Shown here in pieces: positions 59,147 to 64,000 of a stretch of DNA of 64,000 nucleotides. The first letter of the stretch is position 1, and each line of letters opens with the position of its first letter. The stretch is from Thalassia testudinum (lineage: Eukaryota > Streptophyta > Magnoliopsida > Alismatales > Hydrocharitaceae). The DNA is taken from the NCBI GenBank assembly GCA_037157565.1, contig JAZHRO010000024.1, positions 8,996,501 through 9,060,500 on the forward strand, in the 5' to 3' direction. The notes under the pieces were generated by a model that saw nothing but the letters and a program-made list of their open reading frames with translations, did not search any database and was not told the origin of the DNA. A program made the position numbers and the translations under genes.

Positions 59147-61660
59147 TGTTTAAGCGCGAAAGTTGTTTTTAAGAGAAATGCACGTCGTAGTATAGGACGA
59201 AATTTGCACAAACATTTACATTTATAAAATTTGAAATTGATGTGAGTTCAAGGTCGTTCGCAGGGAGTAAATATGAAATTCACGTACAAATCGTAATTTA
59301 AATCAATGAGTATAATCAATTAAGTTTAAGAAAAGATATTCAATGAATATTATATGCAGAAATATATGCAATAACAACCTAATTTGCATCTCAGAAATAA
59401 AGGGGCAAAAAGAATAGAAGAGCTCAAAAAATGGTGATTTAAATCATCACTTAAATCCCTTCAATTTAAGCTCAACCCAAGTATTCAATTTAACCAAATA
59501 ATTCAACAGTATCTCGAACCAAGTACTCAGGATTATCAGTTAAGAACTTAAAGTACTCGGGATCAGATGGCGCAAGTAAGGCTTAGACGCCTTAAGTCAA
59601 CACCTCAGAGAACCAAGGCAACGCACCACAAAAGAGACATAAGGGTCTCGCAGGCTAAGTGCTAAGAAAGAGGGAGGGCACGAGTCCCAAGGTTAATAGT
59701 GCAAAACCCTCCCCTCTCCTCCTTAGAATTTCCCCTCTAAGAACCAAGCCGGACCTGGTTAATTGGGTAATCGGATCTCAACCCATACCCATGGGCGTGA
59801 TCGCGGGCGAGGGTGCGTGAGGGGGTGCGTGTGAGCGTGCCTGCATATGGGCGTGTATGGAGACCTCACTCCCGTGCTCTCAGAGGCAGCAAGCGTAATA
59901 AGGTAGTAGAACACTTTATGTGGCTCTCCTGGACTTACGATGCACGAGGTGAGACTAAATGTCCCCCTCTTGCTTCCCGTATGCTGCAGGCAAGAGTTTG
60001 GCTTCAATTGATGTTGCTGCGTGCGTCCTTCTTTGATTGCAACTATAGGTTGCTTTGTGGAGGGATTCCACCCTTGCTGAAGGTGGCAATGAGGTCGAAG
60101 TTGGTCGGTGCACGACGGGCGAAGGCGAAGATGAGCGACGTCGACGGTAGTACTTGAGATACACGAATACGGCCTCATGGCTCAATTAAAAGAGCTCAGA
60201 TGCTTCGCCAGACCATGGTGAGTGTGCTGGTGGTGGGAATTTGGTGCGAGTGTGTGTGTGGTGCTCGGACGGTGACGGGGAAGGTGGCTGGAGTGTGGGT
60301 TGTTCAGCAGAGCAGTTGGGTGGTTGTTCGGCCAAATATAGTTAGGGTTTTTGTACGTGAAGTCGAGGTGAAGCTTCTGGGAGTGTTGGCGGGGCGTTCG
60401 GTGGAGTGTAGTGTCGGTGCGGCCTCGCTAGAGGTGCGGCTGGTAGTGGACAAGATGATGGGAGAGCAGGTGATTCGGTGGATGAATTGAGGGGCTAAGG
60501 GGTGAAATCTAACCTAGAGATATAAAGGGAGAGATAAGACTACTTTACTTGACGAAAAGGGGAGGAATCCAGGGTGGCGTGACTTGCCGGCGCTATAGAC
60601 GAAGAATTCTCCGACGAGGGAGCAGCGACGAAGAAGGGGTCGAATGCGATGGGGCTTTGGCCGACTATCGTCGGAATAAGGTGAGGAAGAAGGCTGCGCC
60701 TCCAATTTGATGGTTGGAGGCATGGATGAAGGAGAGCGAGGGAGCTACTGGAGCGTAGGTTGGAGATGACCAAAGGTAGGGTAGAAGAGGGTTTTTGGCC
60801 TTAAAACCTAGCTAAGGAGGATGGTGGATTGATCGTAAGCTTTTATAAAGCTCACACCCGGGCTCTAATTGAGGAAAGGTCAATTGGACCTTGGTTTGGA
60901 AGCAACGGATCCCACAATTGTTGTGGATTCACACGATCTCTTTGCCGCAAATCAGAGTCCAAAATCACATTCATGTCATTCCTTGCCATGTGAACATCAA
61001 TCTCACCAAATTTGGTGAGATTTGGTGTTTGTTTGATGAGGTTTGGAGGCGGTCAAAGTAGGTGCTTAGGTTGGTTGACCTCCAATGGCGGAAGGGGTCA
61101 TTTTGTGAAGAAGAAAAAGAAGTTAGGGGGCTAAATGCAAGGAATTTCAAAAGTTGGGGGCTTAGGTGTGAAGAATAGAGTTTTAAGGGACTTAATTGTA
61201 AACTAGGTCAAGATGAACATTGATTGAGCCCAAAATTTGGCCTTAACTTAATTTGGACTCAAGGAATCTGATGGTGAACTTGAATTTGAGTTTTGACCAC
61301 GTTTGACTGGAAAATTTGCATAGAAGCCCAAATTAGGGAAAAATCCTATTTAAAGCTTTGTCCAAGGTAAAAATGGGTTCAGATGGTCAACTTAAGGGTA
61401 CCAAACCTCTTGGAATATTTTTATATAAATTTTAGGAGATTTATATGAATTTTATTCTGACTAGAACCTCTTTAATTTAAGTGGGTTGGAAATTATGATT
61501 TTGTGTTCTGATTTGCTTCTCTGAATGCGTGAAACCCTATTTCTATCTATGTAGACCTACTCTTTGGACTTTAATGCTCATTTGAATTTTAATTAACCCC
61601 TGACAAATCCCGTGGTTACTATGCATTTGTGATGTAATGTTAAAACTGTAGAATTAACCA
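59147..61660 (-). repeat. Old Tat/Athila-like LTR, boundaries uncertain
   Basis: The plus strand starts TGTTTAAGCGCGAAAG and continues with GTCGTAGTATAGGACGAA and GTTCGCAGGGAGT. The order matches the nested element's LTR start (TGTTGAGCGCG, GTCGTTGTAG, ACACAGGGAGG), but the sequences have diverged. A TATA-like TTTATAAAAG lies on the minus strand at 60840-60849, after a GC-richer block. The far end near 61660 is a guess. Confidence 0.4.
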
Positions 61661-61763
61661 TGTTTTGTTGTTTTCTCCTCAAAATGGATCTGAATGGAAT
61701 TATAGCTCTCAGGCGATCATGTAGGAGCATTTGTCACTTGATTTCCACTCATTTAAGTTAGTT

Positions 61764-62162
61764 ATGGATAATGATGGTGTTACCATCACCTCTCCTCCCC
61801 TTCGCCAAGTGGAGAAGGAAGAACGGGAGTATCTTGACTGCTTGGAAGACATCCAGGTAGAGCAGGAGTTAATGGTGTTCCTTCGTGATGCTCGAAAATG
61901 CAAGGAGGAATCCCTTCAAAAAAAGCTAGATTCTTCCCAGAACCAGCTAGATGAGCAGGGATGGTACTGTCATATCGCGAAAGAAGAGAACACTCGTCTC
62001 TGCAAGCAGATTGAGGAGCTCAAGCAAGAGATGAGGCAGAAAGGAGTGGAAGCACCTCAACCACTCCTGGCTTTGTTGGTCCCTCAAGATTCAGACAATC
62101 AATTCACCTTGTGGGCCTTTCACTCCAACAGGGGAGAATCCCTACCCGAGATCATCTGCTAA
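61764..62162 (+). CDS. 132-residue coiled-coil reading frame, unrecognised
   Basis: The frame runs from ATG 61764 to TAA 62160-62162 and stays open upstream past 61731, where a CTCTCAG|GCG acceptor-like site at 61711 could join another exon. The protein is charged and helical (REYLDCLEDIQVEQELMVFL; LCKQIEELKQEMRQKGVEA), a probable coiled coil, with no catalytic motif. It lies between an old LTR and a gypsy LTR, so it may be the last part of a retrotransposon gag-like protein or a host-gene exon. Codon use is unremarkable. Function is not inferred. Confidence 0.4.
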   Translation: MDNDGVTITSPPLRQVEKEEREYLDCLEDIQVEQELMVFLRDARKCKEESLQKKLDSSQNQLDEQGWYCHIAKEENTRLCKQIEELKQEMRQKGVEAPQPLLALLVPQDSDNQFTLWAFHSNRGESLPEIIC

Positions 62163-62243
62163 GTCACGTGAGTGATAAAGGGGATTCACCCTCGAGTCTA
62201 TGCCGCCACATGCCCCTTTACGGGGAAGGTTATGAACATGTCT

Positions 62244-64000
62244 TGTAACGAATGTGTGCCCCAGACGTATTTTAAGACGTCTGGGAGGTGGCTCAGACGT
62301 CGGACAAGACGTCTGGGATCACAACCAGACGTCTGGGATAGTTTCAAGACGTCTGGAAATCCGTTATTTTCGATACACGCGAGTCGCCTGCGCGCCTGAG
62401 CGCGCAGACCGCATATTCCCCCTTTTTCTCTCTGCGGCTGCAGGCGGCCTGCCACCTCCTCTCTCCTCTCCGCGCGGCGTTAAAAGGGGCGCGCCTCCCC
62501 TCCCGTCTCCACCGTCTTCTTCTTCTTCTCCTTCCTGTGCGCGAGAGCGAGCGGACGCGAGTGCGGCTGCGGCGGCCGCAGTGAGCGCGGAGGTGCGACG
62601 TGCGAGGGCGGAGCTCTGCCGTGGGGGCGAGCTCGCTGGAGCGGCTTGGCCGGCTGGCGGAGGGCGCAGGGGGCGCGGAGCGACGCGGAGAGGGACCTGC
62701 TGCGGTCTGAGCAGCAGGAGCGCGAGGTGCGACGCGGGCGGCGTCGCGAGCGGAGGCCGAGCAGGGTCCTGATTCTGGAAAAATTTCCAGAATCAGACGT
62801 CTGGATTGATAGCCAGACGGCAAGGTCGACGTCTGTAAGATCATACAGACGTCTGAAAGGTGAGTTTCCGCCTTCTTCTTCCTTCTTGTCGACTGACCGT
62901 ACTGAGGGAGGGGGTTGGCTGTGCGCAGGTTCGCTGATTCGCCATCCTTTGCGAATCAGACGTCTGGAAGTTGTACCAGACGGCGGGAGTGACCTACAGA
63001 TGTTCGTATGGACCATCGGACATCTGGGGTATAGGACAGACGTCCCCGAAGACTTCTGGACGTCTGGGAAACCACGCTGAACAGGTAATTCTCTGATCCA
63101 CCGTTTAAGACGTCTGGAAGGAGTTCCAGACGTCTGATTTTGCACAGTATCGTCTTTCTCGACCTGTTTAGGGCCCGTTCGGGCTCCGTTTGCCGCGATT
63201 TGAGTTGCGTTCCTTTCAGAATTAATTCCTCTACTCGTCTACAGTAGCTATACACTGTTTTGAGACACTCCCTGTGTTTGATCCTTGTGATAGGACCTCG
63301 TTCAGTTGCAGTCTTGAGAGTCGCGGAGGCACGCGGGATTCCCGATCACGCCCCCATTACTCCCGTTGTACCTGGTAGAGTGGCTTAAGTTTATTAATAA
63401 AATCTGTTAAAGTATGGAACCATAACTAGAAGCTAGGACATTGCATGAATCCTAGGAATGCGAAATGTATGGAATGATAGCTCCTAGGTGATGCATGAAT
63501 CCTAGGGCTGGAAAACTAGTTGTATGCTAGATCCTAGGATGTGGCATGAATCTTAGGATGGAAAAACTAGTGGAATGTATAATACTGCAGTCTTGGAAAA
63601 ATGGAAAGGAATATAAAGCTGCCTGTAATTTGAATTAACAGCTGCCTGTTATGAATAAAGAAACATGTTTGAGATCATGGATTTTGAGAACGTGAATCTG
63701 GAAAGTGAAACATATGATGTTCTGAGATAAAGAGCTGGAACCCTACGGGGAATTAGGAGTGGAACTCCTGGAAAGAAAAAGGAATGGAACTGAGATGTAG
63801 TTTGTACTGTCTCTTGGGTACGCAGTACCAAGGGAAGTACCTGTACCTGTTTAGTGCAGAGTGGGGCCAGCCGCCCCAGGGACCCGGGGTTAGGATTGGC
63901 CGCTCTGTACCGACTTGTTGGCCCTCGTGTACGTAGTACCGAAGAGAGCTAGTAGTGTTAGGAGAGTACTAGCTACCCCACGGGCCCCGGGGTTCTGCTA
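62244..64000 (+). repeat. Gypsy-family LTR, cut by the window end
   Basis: Begins TGTAACGAATGTG and is the plus-strand counterpart of the LTR at 28169-30870 (same order: palindrome modules, GC-rich promoter block, CGTTCGGGCTCCG-type leader, then TAGAGTGGC). A TATA-like TTAAAAGG lies at 62480-62487. Roughly 0.9 kb of LTR should lie beyond 64000, so solo or complete status cannot be told. Confidence 0.8.
62264..63135. repeat. Phased GACGTC arrays in the 62244 LTR
   Basis: Core starts are 62264, 62276, 62296, 62308, 62328, 62348 (12,20,12,20,20); 62796, 62816, 62828, 62848 (20,12,20); 62959, 62979, 62999, 63019, 63039, 63059 (five intervals of 20); and 63109, 63129 (20). 63108-63135 is a perfect hairpin with 12-bp arms and a 4-nt loop. 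Confidence 0.9.

Noticed and set aside
62264..63135. CRISPR-like look of short repeats with equal-length unrelated spacers
   Set aside because: The host is a plant, the repeated core is only about 8 bp, spacers are 12 or 4 bp, and there are no cas genes or leader. The arrays sit inside LTRs, so a binding-site array fits better.
62254..63145. Long overlapping frames in the end LTR
   Set aside because: Same GC-rich LTR block as above, open on both strands at once.

Overview
This is nuclear DNA of a flowering plant, most likely a monocot. It has spliced genes with GC-rich first exons and AT-rich introns, a chloroplast-targeted gene, and a large load of nested LTR retrotransposons and intronic LINEs. 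No bacterial, organellar or viral block was seen. The species cannot be named from the sequence.

Three host genes are supported. (1) At 1-342 (+) is the 3' end of a coiled-coil, tail-anchored protein resembling peroxisomal/mitochondrial division factors. (2) At 6725-11630 (+) is a four-exon gene for a 324-residue coiled-coil protein I do not recognise. (3) At 42982-57691 (+) is a five-exon gene for a CPP1-type chaperone-like protein of protochlorophyllide oxidoreductase (255 residues). It has two introns of about 6.9 kb filled with retroelements. Exon-intron structures were deduced by hand from GT/AG sites and reading phase.

Between genes 2 and 3, 13597-36924 is one old Ty3/gypsy element (minus orientation, Tekay/Del-like) that has received repeated insertions. 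A young non-autonomous LTR element (17774-25524, perfect 5-bp target duplication, LTRs differing by about two substitutions) sits beside its gag zinc knuckle. Two solo LTRs (25734-27636 and 28169-30870) split its gag. A third solo LTR (31446-34726) splits its 5' LTR and itself contains a SIRE/Maximus-like copia solo LTR (32469-34196). Further on are a 3.2-kb non-autonomous LTR element carrying a trihelix-like gene fragment (38943-42163), a degenerate LINE in CPP1 intron 2, a 2-kb copia-like element in intron 3, an old Tat-like LTR (59147 to about 61660), an unplaced coiled-coil reading frame (61764-62162) and a gypsy LTR cut by the window end (62244-64000).

The most unusual signal is a spacing rule. 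The palindrome AGACGTCT (core GACGTC) recurs in clusters with core-to-core distances of almost exclusively 20 bp, with 12 or 22 bp as the alternatives. Degenerate cores hold the same register. Each complete gypsy-type LTR carries four such modules in the same order, including a 20-12-20 module. The same grammar (20-12-20 and 20-22-20) occurs in the U3 of the unrelated copia LTR. I read this as a candidate protein-binding or silencing/anti-silencing array shared by two retrotransposon superfamilies. Its function is unknown.
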